Source of the DNA: Nocardia sp. BMG111209
GTDB taxonomy: Bacteria; Actinomycetota; Actinomycetes; Mycobacteriales; Mycobacteriaceae
Reading direction: 5' to 3'
NCBI RefSeq assembly: GCF_000381925.1
Contig: NZ_KB907307.1
Span: 3,224,001 to 3,288,000 of the forward strand
Length of the DNA stretch: 64,000 nucleotides
The notes under the pieces were generated by a model. It saw only the letters and a list, made by a program, of their open reading frames with translations. It did not search any database and had not been told where the DNA came from. The translations under genes and the position numbers were made by a program. Shown piece by piece: positions 32,019-41,253 of the stretch (the first letter of the stretch is position 1; each line of letters begins with the position of its first letter).

Positions 32019-33140
32019 TTATGCGGCACCGGCGGGAGCCTCGAAACGCGACAGCGCCAACAGCCGGGAAATCGCGCGTAAATACTTCTTGCGATAACCG
32101 CCGCCGAGCATTTCCTCGGAGAAGACCCGATCCAGCGCGACCCCGGACACCGTCACCGGGATGCCGGCATCGTAGAGCCGGTCGGCGAGTACCACGATGC
32201 GCAACGCCACCGCCTGATCGGTCACGGTGTGCACATTACCGATGTAGACCGCGCGCACGCCGGCGATCAGCGCGCCGTACCGCGACGGGTGCAGGGTGCT
32301 CAGGTGCCGGACCAGCTCGTCGAAGTCGTCGAGGGTGGAATCCGGTGTGGCCGCGGCCTTCTCGGCCAGCAGCTCGGGGGTGGTCGGATCCGGGGCGGGC
32401 GGCAGGTCGCGGTGGCGGTAGTCCGGGCCGTCGACGCGGACGGGGTCGAACAGCGCGCCGAGTTTCTTGATCTCGCGCAGGAAATCCTGTGCGGCGAACC
32501 GGCCCTCGCCCAGTTGACCGGGCAGCGTATTCGAGGTGGCGGCGACCGAGACGCCGCGCGCGGTCAGCTCGGTCAGCAGCCTGGACACCAGCATCGTGTC
32601 GCCGGGATCGTCGAGTTCGAATTCGTCGATGCACAGCACGCTGTTGCCGGACAGGCGATCCAGGGCGCTGTTGAAACCCAGTGCGCCGACCAGATTCGTC
32701 AATTCGCCGAAGGTGCCGAAGGACGCCGGAGCGGAGCCTGCGGAGCGACCATCGGAGGCCGGAGCGGAGCCTGCGTAGCGACCAACGGAGGCCGGAGCGG
32801 AGCCCGTCGAGTGCGCGTCCGGGATCGCCCGCGCCGCGTGGTAGATCGAGGCCAGCAGGTGGGTCTTGCCGACACCGAAGCCGCCGTCCAGGTACAGGCC
32901 CGCGCCGGAGACGTGCTTCTTCTTGCCGAACAGGCTCTTCTTGTGGTTCGCGGCGTAGATCCGGCCGACCTGCTGCGCGAACTCCTCCGCCTTGCGCACG
33001 GCGGCGGCCTGGGTGGGCTGATTCGGATCCGGAATGTAGGTGGCGAAACTCACCTCGTCGAACGTGGGCGGCGGCACCATCTGGGCGATGAGCTGATCGG
33101 CCGGGACATCCGGATGACGATCGACGAGGCGTTGTTGCAC
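32019..33140 (-). CDS. zapE: AFG1-like ATPase, cell division protein ZapE family
   Basis: A 373-residue P-loop ATPase with Walker A DGGFGVGKTHLL and Walker B LCIDEFELDDPGD, sensor tract ATSNTLP and the C-terminal AVYIGNVHTVTD. Bacterial members associate with the division machinery; the mitochondrial relative aids respiratory protein quality control. Between the first helix after Walker A (IPDAH) and FGTFGELTNLVGALGF there is an inserted low-complexity stretch, GSAPAS-GR repeated. It is encoded by a 33-bp tandem repeat that normal family members lack. The frame is intact, so the protein is probably functional. Confidence 0.92.
   Translation of the reverse strand: MQQRLVDRHPDVPADQLIAQMVPPPTFDEVSFATYIPDPNQPTQAAAVRKAEEFAQQVGRIYAANHKKSLFGKKKHVSGAGLYLDGGFGVGKTHLLASIYHAARAIPDAHSTGSAPASVGRYAGSAPASDGRSAGSAPASFGTFGELTNLVGALGFNSALDRLSGNSVLCIDEFELDDPGDTMLVSRLLTELTARGVSVAATSNTLPGQLGEGRFAAQDFLREIKKLGALFDPVRVDGPDYRHRDLPPAPDPTTPELLAEKAAATPDSTLDDFDELVRHLSTLHPSRYGALIAGVRAVYIGNVHTVTDQAVALRIVVLADRLYDAGIPVTVSGVALDRVFSEEMLGGGYRKKYLRAISRLLALSRFEAPAGAA
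32725..32805. repeat. 33-bp in-frame tandem repeat within zapE
   Basis: Two near-identical 33-base units (32725-32757 and 32758-32790) and a 15-base partial third (32791-32805), each starting GCCGGAGCGGAGC and ending GACC..CGGAG. The units resemble, in order, two pieces of the dispersed palindromic repeat at 35600 and 55944 (GCCGGAGCGAAGC and AGCGACC...CGGAGG on the same strand). Being multiples of three, they add 27 codons without a frameshift. Confidence 0.7.
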
Positions 33141-33175
33141 GAACGTAGCCTACTGACGTGGTGTGATCGGAGATC

Positions 33176-33940
33176 ATGCACCATGTGCCCAATGCGACCC
33201 AGTTCACAACACTAGGCCCCGACGACCTGGTGCGGCTCTACGCCTATCCGGCGCATCCGGATTCGCCGTGGATCCGCGTCAACTTCATCGCCAGCATCGA
33301 TGGCGCCACGACCGTCGACGGACGCTCCGGCGCCCTGGGCGGGCCCGCGGACCGGGCGGTGTTCTCGATGCTGCGCGATCTCGCCGACGTGGTCCTCGTC
33401 GGCGGCGGAACCGCCCGCGCGGAGAACTACGGCGGCGCCCGCACCGATGCCCATCGGCGGATCCGGTTGCACCACCACGGTCTCGGTGGCGATCCGGCCG
33501 GTGCGCCGCCGCCGATCGCCGTCGTCACCGCCCGCGCCGATATCGATCCGGCCGGACGACTGCTCACCGACACCGATCGGCCACCGCTGATCCTCACCAC
33601 CACCTCCGCCGACGCCGGCCGCAAACGGGACCTCGCCGCCGCCGGGGCCGAGGTGATCGAGGCCGGTGACACGACCGTCGCCCCGGCCGCGATCAGCGCG
33701 GCGCTGGCCGAGCGCGGGCTGCTGCGGGTGCTGTTCGAGGGCGGGCCGGCCCTGTTCGGCGATCTGATCGCCGCGCGCCTGGTCGACGAGTTGTGCCTGA
33801 CCGTGTCGCCCATGCTGGTCGGCGGCTCCTCGACCCGAATCGCCATGGCGCCCACCGCCTCCCCCACCCCGATGGTCATGCGGCACGCCCTGCTCGACGA
33901 CGACGGCACGGTACTGACCCGCTGGGAGCGGACCCGCTGA
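33176..33940 (+). CDS. pyrimidine reductase family protein (RibD C-terminal domain)
   Basis: A 254-residue RibD_C/dihydrofolate reductase-fold protein. It has WIRVNFIASIDGATTVDG at the N-terminus, VVLVGGGTARAENYG and VLFEGGPALFGDLI, the NADPH and substrate-binding tracts of the riboflavin reductase domain. The deaminase domain of bifunctional RibD is absent. It is the positional equivalent of Rv2671, which can act as a dihydrofolate-like reductase; whether it serves riboflavin synthesis is open. Divergent from zapE by 35 bases. Confidence 0.9.
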   Translation: MHHVPNATQFTTLGPDDLVRLYAYPAHPDSPWIRVNFIASIDGATTVDGRSGALGGPADRAVFSMLRDLADVVLVGGGTARAENYGGARTDAHRRIRLHHHGLGGDPAGAPPPIAVVTARADIDPAGRLLTDTDRPPLILTTTSADAGRKRDLAAAGAEVIEAGDTTVAPAAISAALAERGLLRVLFEGGPALFGDLIAARLVDELCLTVSPMLVGGSSTRIAMAPTASPTPMVMRHALLDDDGTVLTRWERTR

Positions 33941-33994
33941 CGCCCGCCGTCGGCGCCGGGGAGTTTCCGGACGCCTTGTGGCAGGCTGTAACGC

Positions 33995-35596
33995 ATGCGC
34001 AGGACACGACGGCGGAGCCGTGATCTGACACCACGGCGGTGCCGTGCTCTGTTACTGCCGCTGCTGGCCACCGGGCTGCTCGCCACCGCGTGCGGCGCGG
34101 GCCCGTCGCTGCGCCCGGGTGTCGCGGTCGAACATCCGCACTCCGGCGGCGCGCCCGCCGCCGGGACCACCTCCGCCACGCCCGCCGTGCCCGCCCCGCA
34201 GGCGCCGAAACACGATCTGGCCTGGCACGACTGTGCCGCAACGACATTCGATCAGCTCGGGCTCGGCGCCGCGCCCGCCGGGGTGATCTTCGAATGTTCC
34301 GAATACGCCACCCCGATCGACTCCGGCGGCGCGATCATGGGCACCTTCCGCACGGCCGTCGCGCGGGCCCGGGTGCAGCAGACCCCGGCCGACGCGGCGC
34401 CGCTGGTGCTCACCTCCGGCAGCGATCGTTCGGCCGTCGCCACCCTCGCGGGTATGGTCGCCGGGCCCGCACCCGCCGCTCTGGCCGCGCATCCCATCGT
34501 CGCCGTCGATCGCCGCGGCCTCGGCGGCTCCCAGCCGATCGACTGCCTGCCCGTGGACATCCGGCACCGGATCGCCGACGCAGGCCAGTTCGTGCCCGGC
34601 GGCGGCGATCCGGTGGACGCGATGGCCAAACTCAGCCAGGACGCCACCATCGCCTGCCAGGACTTCCTGCAGCCTTATCAGGGCACCTTCGACGCCGCGC
34701 ACGCCGCCGACGACATCGACGCGCTGCGCAAACAGTGGCAGGTCGACAAGATCGCGCTGCTGGGCACCGGCAACGGCGCCCGTGTCGCGCTCGCCTACGC
34801 CGCCAAATACGGCACCCACCTGGCCCGGCTGGCCCTCGACTCGCCCGAGGCGGTCAACACCGACGCCGCCACCCGCAGCGAACAGCGCCTGAAGGGCGCC
34901 GAGGCCGCGCTGACCGCCTTCGCCCAGCGCTGCGCCGCCGTGTCGTGCGCGCTCGGACCGGACCCGCGGGCCGCGGTGACCGATCTGGTCCGCCGGGCCA
35001 CCGCGGGCGACCTCGGCGATCTGTCCGCCGGGGCCCTGCTCACCACGATCTCGGGCTTCCTCGGCGATCCGCGCGCCGACCAGACCGCCCACGTCACCGA
35101 GCTGGCCGACGCGCTGGCGGCGGCCGGCCGCGGCGACCGCGGCCCGCTCACCCAGCTGAACGCCCGCGAGACCGCGGCCGTCGCCGCCGACGGCCAGTTC
35201 GTCACCCGGTGCAGCGACAGCCAGCAACCGGCCACCCCGGCCCACGCCAAGGATCTCGAAAACACTTGGGGCACACAGTATCCGGTCTTCGGCCGGGTAG
35301 CGGCGGCCCGGCTCATGACCTGTACCGCCTGGCCCGTCCCCACCCCGCCCCCGGTCCCCGCCACCCTCGACCTGCCGGTCCTGGTCCTCGGCAACACCGC
35401 CGACCCGGTCTCCGGCCCCGACGCCCGCCCCTCGGTGACCGGCGCCCTCGGCGTCGCCGGCGCCCGCACGGCCACCGTGACCTGGGAAGGCTGGGGCCAC
35501 CCGGTCTTCACCCACTCCGGCTGCGCCCAGCAGAACCTGGCCGACTACCTCAACGACGCCACCCTCCCCGCCGACGGCTCGGCCTGTCCGGGGTGA
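33995..35596 (+). CDS. secreted TAP-like alpha/beta hydrolase, probable lipoprotein
   Basis: A 533-residue exported protein. A basic N-terminus and hydrophobic core end in LLATACGAG (Cys33, an imperfect lipobox). The fold is that of tripeptidyl-aminopeptidase-like hydrolases, with a C-terminal TAP domain (LPVLVLGNTADPVSG for the aspartate and WGHPVF for the histidine). The nucleophile elbow expected as GxSxG reads GTGNG (residues 257-261), with Gly259 where the serine should be, so it may be non-catalytic. Positional equivalent of Rv2672. Followed directly by the dispersed repeat. Confidence 0.88.
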   Translation: MRRTRRRSRDLTPRRCRALLLPLLATGLLATACGAGPSLRPGVAVEHPHSGGAPAAGTTSATPAVPAPQAPKHDLAWHDCAATTFDQLGLGAAPAGVIFECSEYATPIDSGGAIMGTFRTAVARARVQQTPADAAPLVLTSGSDRSAVATLAGMVAGPAPAALAAHPIVAVDRRGLGGSQPIDCLPVDIRHRIADAGQFVPGGGDPVDAMAKLSQDATIACQDFLQPYQGTFDAAHAADDIDALRKQWQVDKIALLGTGNGARVALAYAAKYGTHLARLALDSPEAVNTDAATRSEQRLKGAEAALTAFAQRCAAVSCALGPDPRAAVTDLVRRATAGDLGDLSAGALLTTISGFLGDPRADQTAHVTELADALAAAGRGDRGPLTQLNARETAAVAADGQFVTRCSDSQQPATPAHAKDLENTWGTQYPVFGRVAAARLMTCTAWPVPTPPPVPATLDLPVLVLGNTADPVSGPDARPSVTGALGVAGARTATVTWEGWGHPVFTHSGCAQQNLADYLNDATLPADGSACPG

Positions 35597-35599
35597 ATC

Positions 35600-35728
35600 G
35601 GCCTTCGCTTCGCTCCGGCGGGTTCGCGGCCCTCAAGTCTCGGTCCTTCCCTCCTCCGGTCGGTCGCTGCGCTCCCTCCCTCCGTCAGTCCAGGACCGAG
35701 CCGGGCCGCGAACAACGGGGGTTCGGCC
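35600..35728. repeat. dispersed nested-palindrome repeat, copy A
   Basis: About 129 bases beginning 4 bases after the hydrolase stop. It nearly equals copy B (55944-56071): I count only a few substitutions and one extra G. Inside, GTTCGCGGCCC pairs with GGGCCGCGAAC and, nested within, CTCGGTCCT pairs with AGGACCGAG, leaving a pyrimidine-rich loop of about 47 bases. A cruciform or RNA hairpin is expected. It ends 67 bases before aftC. Confidence 0.85.
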
Positions 35729-35795
35729 TTCATGCTGTCGGGAGCGAAGCGGGGGCCGAAAACGCCAGCCGAAGTACCACAGTGGGGGGGTTCCG

Positions 35796-37136
35796 GTGTA
35801 CGTTGCCCCAGTGTTCCTCAGTCAGCTCGAGCCGCGCACCGCGCGCACCACTTCCGAGGTTCTGAACTTCGCTCTGTGGCCGTTCGCGGTCCTCACCGCG
35901 CTGCGCACAGTCCTGGTCAAGGGCACCAATTTCAACATCACCGACGATTTCGCGCCGGTGTACAAGGCGTCGCTGGCGTTCCTGAACGGGCGCGCGATCT
36001 ACAACGAGAATTTCGATCTCGTCGACCCGCATTATCTGTACCCGCCCAGCGGCACGCTGCTGATCGCCCCGCTGGCGCTGATCGATCCCGAGAAGTCGAA
36101 GTGGTGCTTCGTCGCGCTCAACGCGATCGCGATCGTGCTGGCCTGGTATCTGTTGCTGAAGGTGTTCCGGTTCAGCCTGAAGTCGGTGACCGCGCCGCTG
36201 TTGCTGCTGCTGATGTTCTCGTCCGAGACGGTCATCAACACCCTCGCTTTCGGCAATGTGAACGGCTGCCTGCTGGCCGGCGAGGTGATCTTCCTGATCC
36301 TGGTGCTGCGCCGGCGTGATCTGTGGGCGGGCGTCGTCATGGGGCTCACGATCGCGGTGAAGCCGACGCTGGCGCCGCTGCTGCTGATCCCGTTGCTGCG
36401 CGGGCAGTGGAAGGTGTTCATCACCGCGCTGGGTGTGCCCGCGGTGCTGATGGCCGCCGCGTGGCCGCTGATCAAGGATCCGATGGATTTCGTGCATCGG
36501 ACCATGCCGTACTTCATGGCCTCGCGCGACTACTTCAACAGCGCGATCGTCGGCAACGCCGGGTACTACGGGCTGCCGATCTGGCTGACCTGGTCGATGC
36601 GGATCGTGATGGGCGTGCTGGTGCTCATCTCGCTGTGGCTGCTGTACCGGCACTACCGTCAGGACGAGCTGTTCTTCGTCACCACGATGTCCGGGGTGCT
36701 GCTCATCGCGTCGTGGCTGCTGCCGTCGCTGGGTCAGCAGTACTACTCGATGCTGGTGTTCCCGTTCCTGATGTCGGTGGCGCTGCGCAATTCGGTGTTG
36801 CGCAACTGGCCCGCCTGGCTGGCCATCTTCGGTTTCATGACCTACGACAAGTGGCTGCTGGACCATTGGCAGAGCACCGGCCGGGCGCTCGAATACCTGC
36901 GGGTGACCTTCGGCTGGGGCCTGCTGCTGGTCGTGGTGTTCTGTGTGCTCGGTGACCGGTATCTGGCCGCGCGCCGCGAGGGCCGCCTGGATTCGGGTAT
37001 CGATCCGGCGTTCCTGCTGCCCGGCGAGCCGGATGCCGGCCCGCAGACCTCGGCGCCCGCCGCCGGGCCGGACGGATCCGGGCACGGTACGGCCGCGACG
37101 CACCAGCTCTCCGTCATGGAGGGCGCCCGGGCCTGA
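35796..37136 (+). CDS. aftC: alpha-(1->3) arabinofuranosyltransferase AftC
   Basis: A 446-residue GT-C membrane glycosyltransferase with about 9-10 hydrophobic spans. The early periplasmic acidic loop NITDDFAPVYKASLAFLNG is the expected catalytic region of the GT87 family. It uses decaprenyl-phosphoryl arabinose to branch the arabinan of arabinogalactan and lipoarabinomannan, a mark of mycolic-acid bacteria. Gene order (hydrolase, aftC, msrB) matches Rv2672-Rv2674. The C-terminal 45 residues after the last span are polar and rich in Pro/Ala. Start GTG at 35796. Confidence 0.9.
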   Translation: MYVAPVFLSQLEPRTARTTSEVLNFALWPFAVLTALRTVLVKGTNFNITDDFAPVYKASLAFLNGRAIYNENFDLVDPHYLYPPSGTLLIAPLALIDPEKSKWCFVALNAIAIVLAWYLLLKVFRFSLKSVTAPLLLLLMFSSETVINTLAFGNVNGCLLAGEVIFLILVLRRRDLWAGVVMGLTIAVKPTLAPLLLIPLLRGQWKVFITALGVPAVLMAAAWPLIKDPMDFVHRTMPYFMASRDYFNSAIVGNAGYYGLPIWLTWSMRIVMGVLVLISLWLLYRHYRQDELFFVTTMSGVLLIASWLLPSLGQQYYSMLVFPFLMSVALRNSVLRNWPAWLAIFGFMTYDKWLLDHWQSTGRALEYLRVTFGWGLLLVVVFCVLGDRYLAARREGRLDSGIDPAFLLPGEPDAGPQTSAPAAGPDGSGHGTAATHQLSVMEGARA

Positions 37137-37192
37137 CCGGGCGTCATCGACGTCACCTGCCGGACGACGGCGACCCAACTAGACTCGATGCA

Positions 37193-37636
37193 ATGAGTTC
37201 CGACTCCGATATCTCGATCCCCGCCCCCAAGATCCAGCTCACTCCGCAGGAGTGGCGGGCGCGGCTCACTCCGAACGAGTACGCGGTTCTGCGGGAGGCC
37301 GGTACCGAACGCGCCTTCACCGGCGAATACACCGACACCGAGACCGAGGGCGTCTACGAATGCCGGGCCTGCGGGGCCGAATTGTTCCGCAGCACCGAGA
37401 AATTCCACTCGCACTGCGGCTGGCCGTCGTTCTTCGATCCGGCCGAGTCCGATGCGGTGATCCTGCGGGCCGACGACACGCTGGGGATGCGGCGCGTCGA
37501 GGTGCTGTGCGCGAACTGCCACAGCCACCTCGGACACGTCTTCGAGGGCGAGGGCTACGCGACCCCGACCGACAAGCGGTACTGCATCAACTCGATCTCG
37601 CTGCGCCTGCACCCCTCGGACGACGCCGCGCACTGA
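37193..37636 (+). CDS. msrB: peptide-methionine (R)-S-oxide reductase
   Basis: A 147-residue MsrB. Zinc-binding pairs are CRAC (near 57-60) and CANC (near 106-109), the substrate loop is HCGWPSFFDP and the catalytic cysteine lies in KRYCINSIS. It reduces methionine-R-sulfoxide in damaged proteins in the cytoplasm with thioredoxin. Full length. It follows aftC by 56 bases on the same strand. Confidence 0.96.
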   Translation: MSSDSDISIPAPKIQLTPQEWRARLTPNEYAVLREAGTERAFTGEYTDTETEGVYECRACGAELFRSTEKFHSHCGWPSFFDPAESDAVILRADDTLGMRRVEVLCANCHSHLGHVFEGEGYATPTDKRYCINSISLRLHPSDDAAH

Positions 37637-37674
37637 GCGGACCGCCACACCGTACGATCCGCCCGCGAGCGGCG

Positions 37675-37698
37675 CACGCCCCGAATTACCGGGGCGTG
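37675..37698. terminator. bidirectional terminator between msrB and hemQ
   Basis: CACGCCCCG and CGGGGCGTG form a 9-bp stem with loop AATTAC, centred between the convergent stops at 37636 and 37709. Confidence 0.75.
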
Positions 37699-37708
37699 AT
37701 TCGCCCGC

Positions 37709-38404
37709 TCAGGGCAGGGCGGCGACCAACTGCTCGACCTCGACCCGCGGCCCGGTGAAGAACGGGATCTCCTCCCGGACGTGCAACCGGGCCTCGGTGG
37801 CCCGCAGTTCGCGCATCAGATCGACGATGCGGTGCAGTTCCGGCGCCTCGAACGCGAGGATCCACTCGTAGTCGCCGAGTGCGAACGCCGCGACCGTATT
37901 CGCGCGCACATCCGGAAATTCCCGGGCCTGCTTACCGTGGTCGGCGAGCATCTTGCGGCGCTCGGCGTCCGGCAGCAGATACCACTCGTACGACCGCACG
38001 AACGGGTACACGCAGATGTAGTTGCCCGGCTCCTCACCGGCCAGGAACGCCGGGATGTGACTCTTGTTGAACTCGGCGGGCCGATGCAGCGCGGCGTTGC
38101 TCCACACCGGATTGCTGGCCTGCCCGAGTTCGGTGGTCCGGCGGAAATCGGCGTACGCGCCCTGCAACTCCTCGATCCGCTCGGCATGCCACCAGATCAT
38201 GAAATCGGCGTCCGCGCGCATCCCGGCCACGTCGTAGAGGCCGCGCACCACCACCCCGCGTTCGGCCAGGCCGTCGAAGAACGCCCGGGTCTCCTTGATC
38301 GCCGCCTCCCGATCGTCCCCCAGCACTCCCGGCTCCACCTGGAACACCGAGAACATCAGGTACCGAATGGTCGAATTGAGGGCCTGATAATCGAGTCGCG
38401 CCAT
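37709..38404 (-). CDS. hemQ: coproheme decarboxylase HemQ (chlorite dismutase-like)
   Basis: A 231-residue chlorite dismutase-fold protein that decarboxylates iron-coproporphyrin to heme b with peroxide. The proximal heme histidine lies in [12 protein letters not shown] and the reactive tyrosine tract is [12 protein letters not shown]. The distal glutamine/arginine pattern of true chlorite dismutase is not evident. ATG at 38404; the longer frame upstream is low-complexity. With hemY and hemE next to it, this is the terminal part of the coproporphyrin-dependent heme pathway used by actinobacteria. Confidence 0.93.
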   Translation of the reverse strand: MARLDYQALNSTIRYLMFSVFQVEPGVLGDDREAAIKETRAFFDGLAERGVVVRGLYDVAGMRADADFMIWWHAERIEELQGAYADFRRTTELGQASNPVWSNAALHRPAEFNKSHIPAFLAGEEPGNYICVYPFVRSYEWYLLPDAERRKMLADHGKQAREFPDVRANTVAAFALGDYEWILAFEAPELHRIVDLMRELRATEARLHVREEIPFFTGPRVEVEQLVAALP

Positions 38405-38457
38405 GCCCCCATCGTGCCACCCCCGCCCTGCTCCGCCGCCCCCGGCGGTCGGCGGCG

Positions 38458-39810
38458 TCAACCGCCCAGGTGGGTGCGGATGCGTTCGGCGGCAGCGGTG
38501 CCGGTGGCGGCGCAGGCCGGGACGCCGACGCCGTGCAGATAGGCGCCGGCGACGGCGAGGCCGGGCAGGGCCGCGATCCCGGATTCGATCGCGGCGACCC
38601 GCTCGAGGTGGCCGGGGGCGTATTGCGGCAGTCCCTCGCGCCAGCGCTGCACGATCGCGTCGACCGGGCGGATCGGGACGCCGGTGACCAGCTCGAGATC
38701 GGCGGTGGCGACCGCGATCAGCGTCGAATCCGGCCAGAGCAGCGGAGTTTCGTCACCGAAGCGGCCGAAGGAGGCGCGGACCAGCGCCACCTCGCGCTCG
38801 GCCAGATGCGGCCATTTCCGGCTGGACAGCGTGAAAGCCTTGGCGCGCAACGCTTCTCCGGTGGCGATCAGGATCCCGGAATTGTCGGGCAGGGCGGTGT
38901 CGACGGACAGCGCCAGCGCGACCACCGCGGACGACGACAGCTCGATATCCGTGGCCGCGCGGGCCGCCTCGGGGGCGACGGCCGACAGCAGCGCCGCCGT
39001 CACCGGGGCCGGGGACGCGAGCACCACGGCGTCGAAATCGCCGAGCGGATCCAGCCGCCAGCCGCCCTCGATCCGCGTGAGAGCCGTTGCCGCCGTACCG
39101 GTTTCCAGTTTCGGGGCGGCCGCGGCGGCCAGTGCGTCCAGCAGTACCCGGTATCCGTCGCGGATGCCGCCGAACACCGGGGCCGTCGACGGCGGCGGCA
39201 GCGCCCGGGCGACCGCGCGGGACAGGCTGCCCACCCCCGCGTCCAGCGCCATCGCCAGGGTGGGCAGTGCCGCCCGCACGCCGATGGTCCCGGCCAGCCC
39301 CGCGTACACGCCGCCGAGCAGCGGATCGACGCTGCGCCGGACCACCTGCTCCCCGTACCGGTCGCCGACCAACTCGGCCACCGCCATATCCGTACCCGGC
39401 TCCCAGCGCAGCGGCCGATTCGGTTCGTCGGCGATCCGCGCCACGGTCTGCGCGTCGACCAGACCGGCGACGGCGTCGGCGTCCGCCGGGATACCCATCA
39501 GGGTGCGTTCCGGCATCGGGTGCGCCGAGCCACCGGCCCAGACCAGCGGCCGCTTGCCGGCCGGATGCACCAGTTGATCCGCGAGCCCCAATTCGCCGAG
39601 CAGTGCCGGGATCTCCGGCCGACGGCCGACGAACGCCTCCGCCCCGAGATCCATCGGACCGCCCGCGAGCTCACCGGTGAACAGTGTCCCGCCGATGCGC
39701 TCGCGCGGATCCACCAGCACCAGTTCGAGATCCGGCCCGAGCGCGGTCCGTAGCCGATACCCGGCCACCAGCCCGCTGATTCCGCCGCCGACCACCGCAA
39801 CCCGCACCAC
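38458..39810 (-). CDS. hemY: coproporphyrinogen/protoporphyrinogen oxidase
   Basis: A 450-residue FAD enzyme with N-terminal [33 protein letters not shown], and a C-terminal [21 protein letters not shown] tract. In organisms with HemQ the physiological reaction is oxidation of coproporphyrinogen III to coproporphyrin III. I chose the first of two consecutive GTGs (39810), 7 bases after GGAGG; the 75-residue upstream extension is compositionally odd and rejected. It ends 53 bases before hemQ. Confidence 0.93.
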   Translation of the reverse strand: MVRVAVVGGGISGLVAGYRLRTALGPDLELVLVDPRERIGGTLFTGELAGGPMDLGAEAFVGRRPEIPALLGELGLADQLVHPAGKRPLVWAGGSAHPMPERTLMGIPADADAVAGLVDAQTVARIADEPNRPLRWEPGTDMAVAELVGDRYGEQVVRRSVDPLLGGVYAGLAGTIGVRAALPTLAMALDAGVGSLSRAVARALPPPSTAPVFGGIRDGYRVLLDALAAAAAPKLETGTAATALTRIEGGWRLDPLGDFDAVVLASPAPVTAALLSAVAPEAARAATDIELSSSAVVALALSVDTALPDNSGILIATGEALRAKAFTLSSRKWPHLAEREVALVRASFGRFGDETPLLWPDSTLIAVATADLELVTGVPIRPVDAIVQRWREGLPQYAPGHLERVAAIESGIAALPGLAVAGAYLHGVGVPACAATGTAAAERIRTHLGG

Positions 39811-40053
39811 GGGAACACCTCCGTCCGACCGGACCACCTCCGGCGAACCTACCCTCCACCGGGACGCATCCTGCTCCCGCCCTCCCCTCACTGCCCGCCG
39901 CACGACCGACGGCGCAACGGGTCGCCGCTGGAGTGGCACGGCAGTCGACCGGGCGGAACCAGGCACGGCCGTCGACCGGACGGCACCCGGCCCGGACTGT
40001 CCAACGGGCGACACCGGGCATGAACGACGGCACACCCGGCGCGGGCGCCGATC

Positions 40054-41121
40054 TCACAACGGGGCGGGCAGGCTGTGGACCAGTTCGACGGTGGCGGTGA
40101 GCACGCCGGGGTCGGTGTCGGGCAGGACGCCGTGGCCGAGGTTGAAGATGTGGCCGGTGGCGCCGAGGGTGATCGCCTCGTCCGCCTCGTGCGCGATCCG
40201 GCGGACCTCGTGCCGGATCACGTCGGTGCCGGCGAACAGGACGGCGGGATCCAGGTTGCCCTGCAAGGCCTTTCCGGGGCCGACGCGGCGCACCGCGGCG
40301 GTCAGCGGCACCCGCCAGTCGACGCCGACGACATCCGCGCCCGCCTCGGCCATCGCACCCAGCAGTTCGCCGGTGCCGACGCCGAAGTGGATGCGCGGCA
40401 CGCCGGCGTCGGCGATCTCCGCGAAGACCCGCTCCGAATACGGCAGCACGAATTCCCGGTACTGCGCCAGCGACAGCGCGCCTGCCCAGGAGTCGAACAG
40501 CTGCACCGCGTCCACGCCGGCCGACAGCTGGGCCCGCAGGAATTCCACCGTGATGTCGGTGAGCACGCCGAGCAGTTCGTGCCAGGCCTCCGGCTCGCCG
40601 AGCATCATGGCCTTGGTGCGCTCGTGGTTGCGGCTCGGCCCGCCCTCCACCAGATACGAGGCGAGGGTGAACGGCGCGCCCGCGAAACCGATCAGCGGCG
40701 TCTCACCGAGGGCGTCCAGCAGCAGCCGCACACCGTCGACGATCGCGCCGACCTCCTCGCGCCGCAGCCGCGGCAGCGCCCGCACATCGGCGAGGTCGCG
40801 CACCGGATTCGCCACCACCGGGCCGACGCCCGCGACGATGTCGAGGTCGATACCCGCGGCCTTCAGCGGAACCACGATGTCGGAGAACAGGATCGCCGCG
40901 TCGACCCGATGCCGGCGGACCGGCTGCAGGGTGATCTCGCAGACGAGTTCCGGGTCGAAGCAGGACGCCAGCATTCCCACCCCGGCCCGCACCTCCCGAT
41001 ATTCGGGTAGCGACCGCCCGGCCTGCCGCATGAACCAGACGGGACGCCGGCTCGGCACACCACCGGTGGCGGCGACGAGGAACGGCGTTTCGGACAACCG
41101 GCGGCGAGTTGGAGTGCTCAC
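40054..41121 (-). CDS. hemE: uroporphyrinogen decarboxylase
   Basis: A 355-residue HemE with the signature [18 protein letters not shown] near 27-44, the catalytic aspartate tract FSDIVVPL, and [17 protein letters not shown]. It removes four acetate carboxyls from uroporphyrinogen III to give coproporphyrinogen III. GTG start at 41121. Unlike the tight packing in M. tuberculosis, 243 bases separate its stop from hemY, with short direct repeats in between. Divergent from the DUF3000 gene. Confidence 0.96.
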   Translation of the reverse strand: MSTPTRRRLSETPFLVAATGGVPSRRPVWFMRQAGRSLPEYREVRAGVGMLASCFDPELVCEITLQPVRRHRVDAAILFSDIVVPLKAAGIDLDIVAGVGPVVANPVRDLADVRALPRLRREEVGAIVDGVRLLLDALGETPLIGFAGAPFTLASYLVEGGPSRNHERTKAMMLGEPEAWHELLGVLTDITVEFLRAQLSAGVDAVQLFDSWAGALSLAQYREFVLPYSERVFAEIADAGVPRIHFGVGTGELLGAMAEAGADVVGVDWRVPLTAAVRRVGPGKALQGNLDPAVLFAGTDVIRHEVRRIAHEADEAITLGATGHIFNLGHGVLPDTDPGVLTATVELVHSLPAPL

Positions 41122-41253
41122 GGAGGTTCATTCTGCCGGTGGCGTTCCCGCACCGAAATCGCGGGCCTCGGCTTGCTTCCCGGCACAATGAAAAATTTGA
41201 TTTCCAGCGCGCCTACCCTCGGCGGCGAGGGTTCGGGATTACGGTTCACATTC

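Noticed and set aside
32725..32805. A CRISPR array or phase-variation switch in zapE
   Set aside because: Units are directly tandem without spacers and are multiples of three, so changes in copy number would not turn the frame off.
35600..35728. The dispersed repeat as a protein-coding gene on the minus strand
   Set aside because: The peptide is the same low-complexity arginine-rich translation at both copies and follows the palindrome, not codon constraints.
39811..40035. 75-residue N-terminal extension of hemY
   Set aside because: The stretch is compositionally odd and repetitive, lies before the FAD-binding GGGISG motif that should be near the N-terminus, and a GGAGG site supports the GTG at 39810.
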